Shown in pieces: positions 1 to 8,058 of a stretch of 64,000 nt of DNA. The position numbers were made by a program, and so were the translations under genes. The stretch comes from PGZG01 sp046292765 (GTDB lineage Bacteria > Pseudomonadota > Gammaproteobacteria > Pseudomonadales > Alcanivoracaceae). The stretch is taken from contig JBKBQA010000001.1 of NCBI GenBank assembly GCA_046292765.1, forward strand, positions 310,001 to 374,000. The letters run 5' to 3'. How positions within the stretch are numbered: position 1 is the stretch's first letter; each line of letters opens with the position of its first letter. The notes under the pieces were generated by a model. The model was not told the origin of the DNA. It saw only the letters and a list, made by a program, of their open reading frames with translations, and did not search any database.

Positions 1-1177
1 CAAGGATTTCCGAGTTGAGGCCGGTGCGATAGATGGTCTGCTTGATCGCCAGCACCTTCGGGTCGCGCGCTGCCTCAGCAAGGAAGCTCACCACTGGATT
101 AAAGGATTCGAACGGGTGGTGCAGCAGGATATCGCCTTGCTCCATGGCATCGAACAGACTGTCATGATTGCGCACTGCCACCGGTACCCGGGGAGAAAAG
201 GGAGTGTAGTGAAGACGCGGCTTTTTCACATCAGTGAACATCCTGGCCAGATTCACCGGACCGTTCACTTCATAGAGATCATGCTCGCGCAATTCAAATT
301 GCTTGAGCAAGTAATCGATCAGATGGCGCGGGCAGTTGTCCGCCACTTCGAGGCGCACCTCGTCACCGTAGCGACGTGACAGCAGCTTGCCTTTCAGCTC
401 GCTGGCGAGATCGTCCACGTCCTTGCCCACCTGAAGGTCGGCGTTGCGAGTGACGCGGAACTGATAGCAGCCGGTGGCCTTCATGCCCGGGAACAGATCA
501 CTGACATGGGCGTGAATCATCGACGACAGAAACACGAAGTTGTCGTTGCCGTCCTGACAGATGTCGTCCGGCATGCGGATCAAACGCGGTAGCGAGCGTG
601 GTGCTGGCACAATCGCCAAACCACTCTGACGACCGAACGCATCCTTGCCGTCGAGTGGCACGATAAAGTTGAGGCTCTTGTTCACGAGGCGCGGGAACGG
701 GTGGGCAGGATCCAGCGCGATTGGCGTCAGCACCGGGTAGATCTGGTCGCGGAAGTAGCGCTTCACCCAGTCTGCCTGCTCGGCAGTCCAGTCCTCGCGG
801 CGCAGGAAGTTAACACCTTCTTGCGCCAGCGCCGGCAGCAGCACATCGTTAAGCAGCTTGTACTGGCGGTTTACCGCTTCGTGGGCAATATCGCTGATCT
901 GCTTCAGGATTTCGCCCGGCAACATGCCGTCCAGCCCCGGTGTCGCGGCGCCGGTTTCCAGCTGGTTCTGCAGGGCAGCCACCCGGATCTCGAAAAATTC
1001 GTCCATGTTGCCGGAAAAAATCAGCAGGAAATTGAGCCGCTCCATCAGCGGATGGCGCTCGTCACTGGCCTGCTCCAGCACCCGCAGATTGAACTGCAAC
1101 AGCGCCAGTTCCCGGTTGAGGTAGTACTCCGGTTTGGTCAGATCCAGAGCCGGTTGTCCGGCTGCCATATCGTTCAT
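1..1177 (-). CDS. ppk1: Polyphosphate kinase 1, N-terminal part (cut by window edge)
   Basis: Polyphosphate kinase reversibly transfers the ATP gamma-phosphate to polyphosphate at the inner face of the membrane. About 392 codons of the N-terminal and head region are present. The reading frame opens with MNDMAAGQPALDL and carries PPK1 landmarks: YLNRELALLQFN near the start, then LIFSGNMDEFFEIR, a PHPF..L-type segment, and a stretch ending HHPFESFNPVVSFL before the window edge. The catalytic phospho-histidine domain lies outside the window, so activity cannot be judged. The start is the ATG whose complement is at 1175-1177. It is followed on the same strand by nothing visible here and preceded by hemB on the same strand, 63 bp away. 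Seen: frame and motifs. Known: the hemB-ppk neighbourhood is common in pseudomonads. Confidence 0.95.
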   Translation of the reverse strand, partial: MNDMAAGQPALDLTKPEYYLNRELALLQFNLRVLEQASDERHPLMERLNFLLIFSGNMDEFFEIRVAALQNQLETGAATPGLDGMLPGEILKQISDIAHEAVNRQYKLLNDVLLPALAQEGVNFLRREDWTAEQADWVKRYFRDQIYPVLTPIALDPAHPFPRLVNKSLNFIVPLDGKDAFGRQSGLAIVPAPRSLPRLIRMPDDICQDGNDNFVFLSSMIHAHVSDLFPGMKATGCYQFRVTRNADLQVGKDVDDLASELKGKLLSRRYGDEVRLEVADNCPRHLIDYLLKQFELREHDLYEVNGPVNLARMFTDVKKPRLHYTPFSPRVPVAVRNHDSLFDAMEQGDILLHHPFESFNPVVSFLAEAARDPKVLAIKQTIYRTGLNSEIL

Positions 1178-1240
1178 AGTGTTTCCCCTGCCGGGTGAAG
1201 CGTTAGACGTTAGACGCTTCTAGCTTCTAACCTGTCACTA

Positions 1241-2272
1241 TTATCCCAAAATATGTCGCTGCGATGACAGCAGCTCCGCCGCGCGCGGCGCAAAATAGGT
1301 CAGAATCCCGTCCGCCCCGGCTCGCTTGATGCAGGTCAGCGATTCCAGAATCACCTTGTCCGCATCCAGCCAACCGTTCTGGAACGCCGCCATATGCATG
1401 GCGTACTCGCCACTGACCTGATAGACGAAGGTCGGTGCCCGGAAGGTGTCCTTCACCGCCCGGACAATGTCCAGATAGGGCATGCCCGGCTTCACCATGA
1501 TCATGTCGGCGCCTTCCTGCAGGTCCAGTGCCACTTCGTGCAGGGCCTCATCGGCGTTGGCCGGGTCCATCTGGTAGGTCTTCTTGTCGGCCTTGCCGAG
1601 ATTGCCGGCCGAGCCCACCGCATCGCGGAACGGGCCGTAATAGGCCGATGCATACTTGGCTGAATAGGCGAGGATGCGGGTATGCACATGGCCGGCCCGC
1701 TCCAGCGCGGTGCGGATTTCGCCAATGCGGCCATCCATCATGTCGCTCGGCGCCACCACCTCGGCGCCGGCCTCGGCATGGCTAAGCGCCTGCTTCACCA
1801 GCGCCTCAATGGTGATGTCGTTCATCACATAGCCGTCGGCGTCGATAATGCCGTCCTGGCCGTGGCTGGTGAACGGATCCAGCGCCACATCGGTAATCAC
1901 GCCCATCTCTGGCACAGCGGCCTTGATGGCTCGCACGGCGCGCTGAGCCAGCCCTTTCGGGTTCCAGGCTTCAGCCGCATCCAGACTCTTGGCCTGCTGC
2001 GGGGTCACCGGGAACAGCGCCACTGCCGGAATGCCCAGATCCTGCAAGCGCTTTACCTCGGCCACCAGTAGATCAATGCTGAGCCGCTCGACTCCGGGCA
2101 TCGACGCGATGCTTTCCCGCTGGTTGCTACCCTCGATCACGAACATCGGGCAGATCAGGTCGGCAGCGGTCAGCACCGTTTCCTGCATCAGCCGACGGGA
2201 GAAGGCATCACGACGCATTCGGCGCAGGCGGGTGGCGGGCCAGAGGCCGCGGGGCAGAACAGGCTGTGACAC
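1241..2272 (-). CDS. hemB: Delta-aminolevulinic acid dehydratase (porphobilinogen synthase)
   Basis: HemB condenses two 5-aminolevulinate molecules to porphobilinogen in the cytosol, the second common step of tetrapyrrole synthesis. The protein is 343 aa, near the usual 330-340. It shows the family signatures MPGVERLSID, SLDAAEAWNP, DVALDPFTSHGQDG, the Schiff-base region YSAKYASAYYGPFRDA, and MVKPGMPYLD. An in-frame start further upstream exists, but the GTG at 2272 is preferred: it has a GGAGAG element just upstream and gives an N-terminus (SQPVLPRGLW..TRLRR) matching the Pseudomonas protein. The metal site lacks the cysteine-rich zinc motif and has the DVALDPFTSHG form seen in magnesium-dependent enzymes. 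It is divergent from the flavoprotein at 2361, with 88 bp between the two starts. Confidence 0.97.
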   Translation of the reverse strand: MSQPVLPRGLWPATRLRRMRRDAFSRRLMQETVLTAADLICPMFVIEGSNQRESIASMPGVERLSIDLLVAEVKRLQDLGIPAVALFPVTPQQAKSLDAAEAWNPKGLAQRAVRAIKAAVPEMGVITDVALDPFTSHGQDGIIDADGYVMNDITIEALVKQALSHAEAGAEVVAPSDMMDGRIGEIRTALERAGHVHTRILAYSAKYASAYYGPFRDAVGSAGNLGKADKKTYQMDPANADEALHEVALDLQEGADMIMVKPGMPYLDIVRAVKDTFRAPTFVYQVSGEYAMHMAAFQNGWLDADKVILESLTCIKRAGADGILTYFAPRAAELLSSQRHILG

Positions 2273-2360
2273 AGGACTCTCCGGTCGTGGCTGAGGGTTA
2301 TTCAAACAGGTCCAACCGGGGTAGTGTAACGCCACGGGAGACGAATCACAGGAGTCGGGT

Positions 2361-4502
2361 GTGGGCAAAAAGACGGTATTGGTGGCGATTATCCTGGCGG
2401 CGGTGCTGGCCTGGTTTGGACTGGGGCTGGATCGGCACCTGACCTTCGAGGCGATTCGCGCCCAACAGGATGCCCTGCAACTGCACTATCAGACCGAGCC
2501 GTTCAAGCTGCTGGGCCTGTATTTTGTTGCCTATATCATCATGGCGGCGCTGTCGTTGCCGGGGGCGGCGCTGCTGACCCTGCTGGGCGGTGCCATCTTC
2601 GGTCTGTTCGCCGCCACGCTGGTGGTGTCGTTTGCCAGCACTATCGGCGCGACGCTGGCCATGCTGCTGTCGCGCACCCTGTTTCATGATGCGGTGGCCA
2701 GGCGCTTCAAGGGCTCGCTCGACAAGATCAACGCCGGTATTGAACGCGACGGTGCCTTCTATCTTTTCGCGTTGCGTCTGGTGCCGCTGTTTCCGTTCTT
2801 CGTTATCAACCTCGCCATGGGTCTCACCAAAATCAAGGTACGGCGCTTTTACTGGGTGAGCCAGCTCGGCATGCTGCCGGGCACGCTGGTGTTTGTGAAT
2901 GCCGGCACCCAGCTGGCGCAACTGGAGTCCACCGGCGGCATTTTGTCGCCGGGATTGATCGGCGCCTTTGTGTTGCTCGCCACGTTTCCGTGGATCGCGC
3001 GCAAGCTGCTCGATCGCATTCGCAACCGTCATGTCTATCGCGGCTGGAAAAAGCCGAAACATTTTGATCGCAACCTGATCGTGATTGGTGGCGGGGCGGC
3101 TGGCCTTGTCACCAGCTATATCGCTGCGGCGGTAGAAGCGAACGTCAGCCTGATTGAAGATAACAAGATGGGTGGCGATTGCCTGAACACCGGTTGCGTG
3201 CCGAGCAAGGCGCTTATTCGTTCTGCTCATGCCGCCCACCAGATCCGTAACGCCGAGCAGTTCGGCTTGCAGGCATCCGTTCCAAGAGTGGATTTTCCTG
3301 CCGTGATGAAGCGGATTAGGCGCGTGATCGGCGATATCGAACCGCATGACTCGGTGGATCGTTACAACGCACTGGGCGTCGATTGCATCAAGGGCCGCGC
3401 CACCCTGACCACGCCATGGAGCGTGGAAGTGGATGGTCGGCCGCTCACCGCCCGGCATATCGTCATCGCCACTGGCGGCCGACCGAAGGTGCCGCTGATT
3501 CCGGGCCTGTCCCACGCCGGATATCTCACCTCGGAAAATCTCTGGGAGTTGCAAAGCCAACCGCAACATCTGCTGGTGCTCGGTGGCGGGCCCATCGGTT
3601 GCGAACTGGCACAGGCATTCCGTCGTCTTGGCAGCGACGTCACTATTGTCGAATTTATGGATCGGCTGCTGCCGCGCGATGACGAAGATGTTGGCGCCGC
3701 CGTGCAGGCGCGCTTCGAGCAAGAGGGGATTCGCGTGATCACCGGCCACCGCGCCATCGGCGTGGTGCTGGAAGGTAACGAACGCATTCTTGAATGCGCG
3801 CCGGCCGGCAAAGAGGGTGTCAGCACCAAGGTCAGCGGCGATCAGATTCTGGTGGCGGTGGGCCGCGAAGCCAACACCCACGGCATGGGTCTGGAAGTGC
3901 TCGGCATCCCACTACGTCGCGACGGCACCATCGAAACCAACGAATACCTGCAAACCCGCCTGCCCAATATCTACGCCTGTGGCGACGTCACCGGGCCGTA
4001 CCAATTCACCCATGTGGCGGGTCATCAGGCATGGTACGCGGCGGTGAATGCGCTGTTCGGGTTCCTGTGGAAATTCCAGGTCGATTACTCGGTGATTCCG
4101 TTTGTGGTGTTTTCCGACCCGCAAGTGGCCCGCGTCGGTCTGAACGAGCAGGAAGCGAAGCAGCAGGGCATCAACTACGAGATCACCCGCTACAGCATCG
4201 ACGACCTAGACCGCGCCATTGCCGAAGACGAAGCGCACGGCTTTATCAAGGTGCTGACCGTGCCGGGTAAAGACAAGATACTCGGCGTCACCATCGTTGG
4301 TGCGCACGCCGGGGACATAATTGCCGAATACGTACTGGCCATGCGCCACGGCCTTGGTCTGAACAAGATCCTTGGCACCATTCATGCCTACCCGACCTTT
4401 ATGGAAGCGAACAAATATGTGGCCGGCGAGTGGAAACGCGCCCATGCCCCGCAGGGGTTGCTGGAGTGGGTGCGGAAGTTTCATCAGTGGCGGTTGAGAT
4501 AA
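2361..4502 (+). CDS. VTT (TVP38/DedA-type) membrane domain fused to mercuric-reductase-like FAD disulfide oxidoreductase
   Basis: A 713-aa two-part protein. Residues 1-220 form a polytopic TVP38/TMEM64 (VTT) membrane domain, with hydrophobic segments near 5-22, 50-105 and 135-210. From about residue 235 comes a class I pyridine nucleotide-disulfide oxidoreductase with a GGGAAG FAD-binding loop (243-248), the redox pair in GGDCLNTGCVPSK (C274, C279), a second dinucleotide fold (GGGPIGCELAQ), the ACGDV FAD motif and a C-terminal dimerisation domain with HAYPTF. There is no N-terminal heavy-metal-associated domain and no C-terminal Cys pair, so true mercuric reduction is unlikely. The role is probably membrane-tethered electron transfer with an unknown acceptor. 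The GTG start at 2361 has AGGAG six bases upstream. Such fusions are known in gammaproteobacteria, but their substrate is not established. Confidence 0.9.
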   Translation: MGKKTVLVAIILAAVLAWFGLGLDRHLTFEAIRAQQDALQLHYQTEPFKLLGLYFVAYIIMAALSLPGAALLTLLGGAIFGLFAATLVVSFASTIGATLAMLLSRTLFHDAVARRFKGSLDKINAGIERDGAFYLFALRLVPLFPFFVINLAMGLTKIKVRRFYWVSQLGMLPGTLVFVNAGTQLAQLESTGGILSPGLIGAFVLLATFPWIARKLLDRIRNRHVYRGWKKPKHFDRNLIVIGGGAAGLVTSYIAAAVEANVSLIEDNKMGGDCLNTGCVPSKALIRSAHAAHQIRNAEQFGLQASVPRVDFPAVMKRIRRVIGDIEPHDSVDRYNALGVDCIKGRATLTTPWSVEVDGRPLTARHIVIATGGRPKVPLIPGLSHAGYLTSENLWELQSQPQHLLVLGGGPIGCELAQAFRRLGSDVTIVEFMDRLLPRDDEDVGAAVQARFEQEGIRVITGHRAIGVVLEGNERILECAPAGKEGVSTKVSGDQILVAVGREANTHGMGLEVLGIPLRRDGTIETNEYLQTRLPNIYACGDVTGPYQFTHVAGHQAWYAAVNALFGFLWKFQVDYSVIPFVVFSDPQVARVGLNEQEAKQQGINYEITRYSIDDLDRAIAEDEAHGFIKVLTVPGKDKILGVTIVGAHAGDIIAEYVLAMRHGLGLNKILGTIHAYPTFMEANKYVAGEWKRAHAPQGLLEWVRKFHQWRLR

Positions 4503-4529
4503 GAGCAACCTTAATGTCTTTCAAAAGCG

Positions 4530-4553
4530 ATCGGCGGCAAGTTTGCCGCCGAT
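4530..4553. terminator. Hairpin between convergent genes
   Basis: ATCGGCGGCAA at 4530-4540 is perfectly complementary to TTGCCGCCGAT at 4543-4553, an 11-bp inverted repeat with almost no loop. On the minus strand it is followed by CGCTTTT. On the plus strand only a weak T-tract follows. It probably ends transcription from both the flavoprotein gene and the convergent GH43 gene. Confidence 0.7.
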
Positions 4554-4593
4554 GCTAATTTCTAGTGTATTAGTCAAGGTATGGGGGTTCGCA

Positions 4594-6042
4594 TTAACGG
4601 CGATGGATCTCAATGGCCGCAATCTGTGGGTTATTTCTAACTGGAAGTAAATCAATGTTCAATTCGCCATCGCTGACGGTGGTGTTGAATGATTTGACAA
4701 GAGCCCGGTCATGTCCTGCTTCTTGATGTATATCAAGTTTGCTGTAAACGCGCTGGCCCTCTATGTCGATATCAAAAGTTCTTCTGCCATTCCTGGTAAA
4801 GTATGTCTCCGCAAAGTGCAGTCGGACTTCATAGTCACCATTAGGAACCAAAAACTGGTAGTTGAGCGGCCGCTGCGACCACCACGGGCCCTCGCTGTAC
4901 CTTTGAGTCTGATAGATGCTGTGATTGTAGGTGTTTGATATTGGGTCGCTGGTTGTATGAACATTGCTACTGGAGCTGAAGTTCCGATCCTTGCGCCATT
5001 GTTTCCCGTCGCTATCGACGTAGTGGTAACCAGAGCTTGTCTCGCCTACGTTCATGAAAGCGCTGCGTCCGACGCCAAAGAACGTTCGACGAATCTTAGG
5101 AATGGTTCCATCCTCATTGTGATCAAATCGCTCTCCCGCCACAGATCGACGATACCAGTTCCCGTTAGAAAGCTCTGTTGTATGGTAGAAAAAGTACCAT
5201 TGACCGTCTTTCTCAACTGTTGAGCTATGGTTGGTGAGGCTCCAAGGACTCAGTAACCGGTCGGCCATAACGCCTCGCTTCTGAAATGGGCCGATAGGAT
5301 TGTCTGCGGTAGCATAGGAGATGTCTGAAATGATTCCATTCCCTGCGTAGGATAGGTAGTAGATTCCGTTGTGTTTGTGTATCCATGGCGCTTCAAAGAA
5401 GTTATTGACCCCAGCCACGTCAAGTATTGGTCCATCAAGCTCAATCATATTGTCCTTCAACTTCACTACCCGTGGCGTCATTCTCGCCGTCAACGGATTT
5501 CCACCCTCTTTTGCAGTTGCAATCGGGTCATCGTTGCCAAAGTACATGTACGCCTTGCCGTCATCATCAATCAGCACAGCCGGGTCAATGGTTAGATGGG
5601 GCGCGTTGGGCATGCTATTGCTGACCAATGGATACCCCAGCGCATCCTGGAACGGACCCGCAGGTGACGTGCTAGTAGCCACGCCGATGTGGCGACGCTC
5701 CACCGGGAAAAAGAGATAGTATATCCCGTTGCGTTCTACAACATCCGGGGCCCATGCGTCTTTGTTTGCCCAGCTGATATCATCGAGATGAAACACAGTT
5801 CCATGGTCTGTCCATTCGTCAAGGTCTTCAGAGGAATAGGCTCGCCAGTCACGCATGTCAAAGTCGCCACTCGCAGTTGACTCATCATGGGTGGTGTACA
5901 TCCAGAACCGGCCCTCGAAGTATCGAACTGCCGGGTCCGCCGTATAGATGTCGGTCACTATCGGGTTCGCGGAAAGGGCAATCCCGGGCCATGAAAAGAT
6001 CACAAGGGCACAAAGCCCGGATTTTATTCTACTCATGTTCAT
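4594..6042 (-). CDS. Secreted glycoside hydrolase family 43 enzyme with C-terminal malectin-like domain
   Basis: An exported five-bladed propeller glycosidase, likely acting on arabinose- or xylose-containing glycans in the periplasm or outside. The 482-aa protein starts with a signal peptide ending near IALSA. Residues about 28-330 look like GH43, with candidate catalytic residues Asp36 (TADPAVRYFEG, base), Asp153 (TIDPAV, pKa modulator) and Glu217 (NFFEAPW, acid). The C-terminal 130 residues (DGDYEVRLHFAE-like, then RRTFDIDIEGQ) resemble a malectin carbohydrate-binding domain. The second ATG, at 6042, is chosen because a GGAG lies seven bases before it; the ATG at 6048 would sit on the ribosome site. 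Base composition looks poorer in GC than neighbouring genes, and the regulator just upstream suggests transfer as a unit. The substrate cannot be read from sequence. Confidence 0.88.
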   Translation of the reverse strand: MNMSRIKSGLCALVIFSWPGIALSANPIVTDIYTADPAVRYFEGRFWMYTTHDESTASGDFDMRDWRAYSSEDLDEWTDHGTVFHLDDISWANKDAWAPDVVERNGIYYLFFPVERRHIGVATSTSPAGPFQDALGYPLVSNSMPNAPHLTIDPAVLIDDDGKAYMYFGNDDPIATAKEGGNPLTARMTPRVVKLKDNMIELDGPILDVAGVNNFFEAPWIHKHNGIYYLSYAGNGIISDISYATADNPIGPFQKRGVMADRLLSPWSLTNHSSTVEKDGQWYFFYHTTELSNGNWYRRSVAGERFDHNEDGTIPKIRRTFFGVGRSAFMNVGETSSGYHYVDSDGKQWRKDRNFSSSSNVHTTSDPISNTYNHSIYQTQRYSEGPWWSQRPLNYQFLVPNGDYEVRLHFAETYFTRNGRRTFDIDIEGQRVYSKLDIHQEAGHDRALVKSFNTTVSDGELNIDLLPVRNNPQIAAIEIHRR

Positions 6043-6122
6043 TTCCATTCTCCGGCTGTTGGTGTCGCAAAGTTGTAAGTGGCTTGAGGATCATGAATGC
6101 TAGAATCAGGGCGAGTCGGGTG

Positions 6123-6142
6123 ACTGTCATATTGGTGACAGT
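6123..6142. promoter_or_regulatory. Putative Crp/Fnr-family operator, proximal copy
   Basis: ACTGTCA-N6-TGACAGT, a perfect 7-bp-arm palindrome (core TGTCA 6125-6129, TGACA 6136-6140), lies 83 bp upstream of the GH43 start. A candidate -10 hexamer for the GH43 gene (TAGCAT on the minus strand, 6097-6102) would put the operator centre near -42, the classic class II activator position. The half-site differs from CRP (TGTGA) and FNR (TTGAT). Binding is inferred. Confidence 0.6.
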
Positions 6143-6233
6143 GCGAGACTCTTTTATGGCTGGGGAGGGATGGCGGGCGGCCACTATGATGGAGTCGAGG
6201 CGCGCTCTATTACTGTCGCGCCGAAAACCAGAT

Positions 6234-6249
6234 TGTCATCTTGATGACA
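6234..6249. promoter_or_regulatory. Putative Crp/Fnr-family operator, distal copy
   Basis: TGTCATC-TT-GATGACA is a perfect 16-bp palindrome with the same TGTCA-N6-TGACA core as the site at 6125-6140, centre to centre 109 bp away. It sits between the GH43 start and the end of the regulator gene. This 306-bp intergenic stretch (6043-6348) holds no convincing gene apart from these two sites. Confidence 0.58.
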
Positions 6250-6348
6250 CTTGAAGGTTGGTGAAAGCAACGAAGGTGCTTTGGTGCGGAGGTCAGACGA
6301 GGCAGAGTATGGTGTCGATATGGGGCGGCATGGAAGATGGCGAAGTGT

Positions 6349-7035
6349 CTATGCTTCGGCGACAAGAATCAGGGCGGCGACATTCAGAATTCTCAAGACC
6401 CCATACCCGGTGTCGATTAAGTGCCGCTGTCGCCAATCTGATAAAACTCGATTGACGACCTGTCTGGAAAGGCCTGCATACTGGCCAATGGTCTCTTGAG
6501 AGAATGCCATGTAATCTCCCTGTTCCGGCCCCAGCCAGTGATGAATAAGCAGAATGGTTCTGGCAAGGCGTGCTGCGCCATTTCCTGCCCTTAGGCTGTA
6601 CATCTGCCGTAGGCTCGTTACGAATTTCTTGTTTGATGTCCTTAGCCAATGAAGTGCATAGTCTGGATAAAGCTCAACCTGATCATTGAAAAGAGCGACG
6701 GGGATGACAAGCAACGTACATTTTTCAGCGGACATGACGTGATTAAAGCGAGTCGCCTCCCGGGAGAAAACCTCAGCTTCACCAAATAGTTGCCCCGGCA
6801 CAATAAGGCCGGTGAGAATCAGGTTGCCGTCGGGAGCGCACATTTGAACATGTGCGGTCCCTCTCAGCATGACGTAAACTTCCCGCACGGCATCTCCGGT
6901 CTGCCATATGAAATCGCTGCGGGCTTTGTTTACGGTATGCCCCTGAGCACTAAGCCGCGCCAGCTGATCATCGGGAAGTGAGTGCAAATCATGGCACTGC
7001 CTGAGACCATAAAGGTTCACGTTCGATGCAGTCAT
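6349..7035 (-). CDS. Crp/Fnr-family transcriptional regulator
   Basis: A 228-aa one-component regulator. Residues 20-130 form a cyclic-nucleotide-binding-type beta-roll (GDAVREVYVMLRG, PGQLFGEAEVF) and residues 140-228 a winged helix-turn-helix with recognition helix LSRQVVNRVLSDW. There are no FNR iron-sulfur cysteines at the N-terminus. The cAMP pocket motif is partial (FGEAEVF rather than the CRP form), so the ligand is unknown. The recognition helix has R191-Q192-x3-R196 where CRP has R-E-x3-R, which would change specificity at one base of the half-site. It is transcribed toward the GH43 gene, and two TGTCA-N6-TGACA palindromes lie between the two, so it likely controls that gene. The ribosome site is weak. 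Confidence 0.88.
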   Translation of the reverse strand: MTASNVNLYGLRQCHDLHSLPDDQLARLSAQGHTVNKARSDFIWQTGDAVREVYVMLRGTAHVQMCAPDGNLILTGLIVPGQLFGEAEVFSREATRFNHVMSAEKCTLLVIPVALFNDQVELYPDYALHWLRTSNKKFVTSLRQMYSLRAGNGAARLARTILLIHHWLGPEQGDYMAFSQETIGQYAGLSRQVVNRVLSDWRQRHLIDTGYGVLRILNVAALILVAEA

Positions 7036-7428
7036 GGGTTAACCACCCCAGGTTCCATAGACGCCATTTGGTTTGAATCCACGTTACTTGTCGACCGTTC
7101 TCGGCAAGTTACTGCCATTAGTTTGCCTCAGCTTCTGCTGGCGGGATACACCCGATAAATGCCAGCAGGCTTTGATGGTCGGGCCTGTGCGCCCATTGCA
7201 GCATTGCCATTTGCACGGACTCCTTCGGTTTCCACGACCTCCGCCGGTTAATCGGCTCCGCCTTCACAGACCGTTGATAGATCCGGTTAATGCGTTGTCG
7301 TAGCTGTCACCACGACATTCGGCATAGGGTTCAATGGTGGCTATTCGTCATGTGCTCGGAGTGGCGAATGGAGCGGCGCCGGGGGCGGAAGCTTCATCGG
7401 TCACGGTTAAAGTATGTCGGCCGAGGCA
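7036..7428. other. Long intergenic stretch without a convincing gene
   Basis: Between the Crp/Fnr gene and the parD promoter. A 76-codon open frame at 7073-7303 has no recognisable domain, an unnatural Pro/Leu/Cys-rich composition and no good ribosome site. An 8-bp inverted repeat (CTGCTGGC 7135-7142, GCCAGCAG 7161-7168) could be a hairpin or remnant. I see no other structure. It may be decayed sequence at the edge of the accessory block. Confidence 0.4.
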
Positions 7429-7468
7429 ATGTCTATATTTGCCATATATAGACATCGATGCCTATAAT
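7429..7468 (+). promoter_or_regulatory. parDE promoter with overlapping palindromic operator
   Basis: ATGTCTATAT at 7429-7438 is perfectly complementary to ATATAGACAT at 7446-7455 (10-bp arms, 7-bp spacer). The spacer and first base of the right arm region carry a -35-like TTGCCA (7439-7444), and a perfect TATAAT -10 sits at 7463-7468 with an 18-bp gap. Binding to the palindrome would block the -35 element, as expected for autorepression by the antitoxin. The parD ribosome site GAGG follows at 7490-7493. Confidence 0.75.
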
Positions 7469-7501
7469 CAGTTATCGCTCGGCCCAAGTGAGGTGCTAAT
7501 C

Positions 7502-7735
7502 ATGAATATCAGCTTTACCGACAAACAGGCGGAATACATTGCCCTGCAGGTGCGTGAAGGTGATTACCAGAATGCCAGCGAAGTGGTCCGCGACGCCTTG
7601 CGCTTGCATCAGGTGTACCGTCACCGGGTTATCGAGGAGTTGCGGGCTGAAATTGCCAAGGGCTGGGATGGCCCGGTCAGTGAGCGAAGTGTGACCGATA
7701 TCCTCAAGGCCAAGCAAAGCCAGCACCCCGTCTGA
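7502..7735 (+). CDS. parD: ParD-type antitoxin (ribbon-helix-helix)
   Basis: A 77-aa antitoxin that binds DNA through its N-terminal ribbon-helix-helix and neutralises the ParE toxin through its C-terminal tail. The N-terminus NISFTDKQAEYIALQVREGDYQNASEVVRDALRL is the typical ParD/CC2985 strand-helix-helix, and the tail is short and charged. ATG at 7502 is chosen over an upstream in-frame start because GAGG lies at 7490-7493 and the promoter is at 7439-7468, inside the longer frame. The stop TGA overlaps the toxin ATG by one base (7735), so the two are translationally coupled. The upstream palindrome suggests autoregulation. Confidence 0.9.
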   Translation: MNISFTDKQAEYIALQVREGDYQNASEVVRDALRLHQVYRHRVIEELRAEIAKGWDGPVSERSVTDILKAKQSQHPV

Positions 7736-8058
7736 TGGGCTCCGGTTTCACGCACTATGTCCTGTCCGGGGAAGCGGATCAGGATGTTAGTGACATCTTC
7801 GATTATTCAGTGCAAATGTTCGGCGTTGCTCAGGCAGCTGAGTACCTGCTGTCGCTGGATGCCTGCTTCCAGAGTTTGATCGTCAACCCTGATTTGGGGC
7901 GAGAGCGCAATGAAATTCGCCTTGGTTTGCGCAGTGTGCCTGTTGGCAGTCACGTCGTTTTTTACCGGATAGACGAAAGTTTCCTTCGTATTGTTCGGGT
8001 GCTGCATGGTAGTCGGGATCTGCCTCGTCATTTTCCTGAAGCTCCGGAGGGAGCATGA
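7735..8058 (+). CDS. parE: ParE-family toxin (RelE/ParE superfamily)
   Basis: A 107-aa toxin partner of the ParD antitoxin. The RelE/ParE fold is recognised from YVLSGEADQDVSDIFDYSVQMFG near the start and the C-terminal VVFYRIDESFLRIVRVLHGSRD that closes the family fold. Chromosomal ParE proteins generally poison DNA gyrase, but the target is not deducible here. Its final codons overlap the start of the next gene by four bases (ATGA at 8055-8058), so that membrane-protein gene may be co-transcribed with the module. Confidence 0.9.
   Translation: MGSGFTHYVLSGEADQDVSDIFDYSVQMFGVAQAAEYLLSLDACFQSLIVNPDLGRERNEIRLGLRSVPVGSHVVFYRIDESFLRIVRVLHGSRDLPRHFPEAPEGA

Noticed and set aside
1178..1240. Repeated GTTAGACGTTAGACG tract between ppk1 and hemB
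   Set aside because: Too short and imperfect to call a terminator or operator; probably chance.
2346..3881. 511-codon open frame antisense to the flavoprotein
   Set aside because: Antisense to a recognised two-domain protein; no motif, and unnatural His/Gln/Arg composition.
2361..4502. Mercury resistance (merA)
   Set aside because: The core is mercuric-reductase-like, but the N-terminal metal-binding domain and C-terminal Cys pair are absent and no mer genes adjoin.
7073..7303. 76-codon open frame between the regulator and parD
   Set aside because: No ribosome site, no family likeness, Pro/Leu/Cys-rich composition; kept only as part of an uncertain intergenic stretch.
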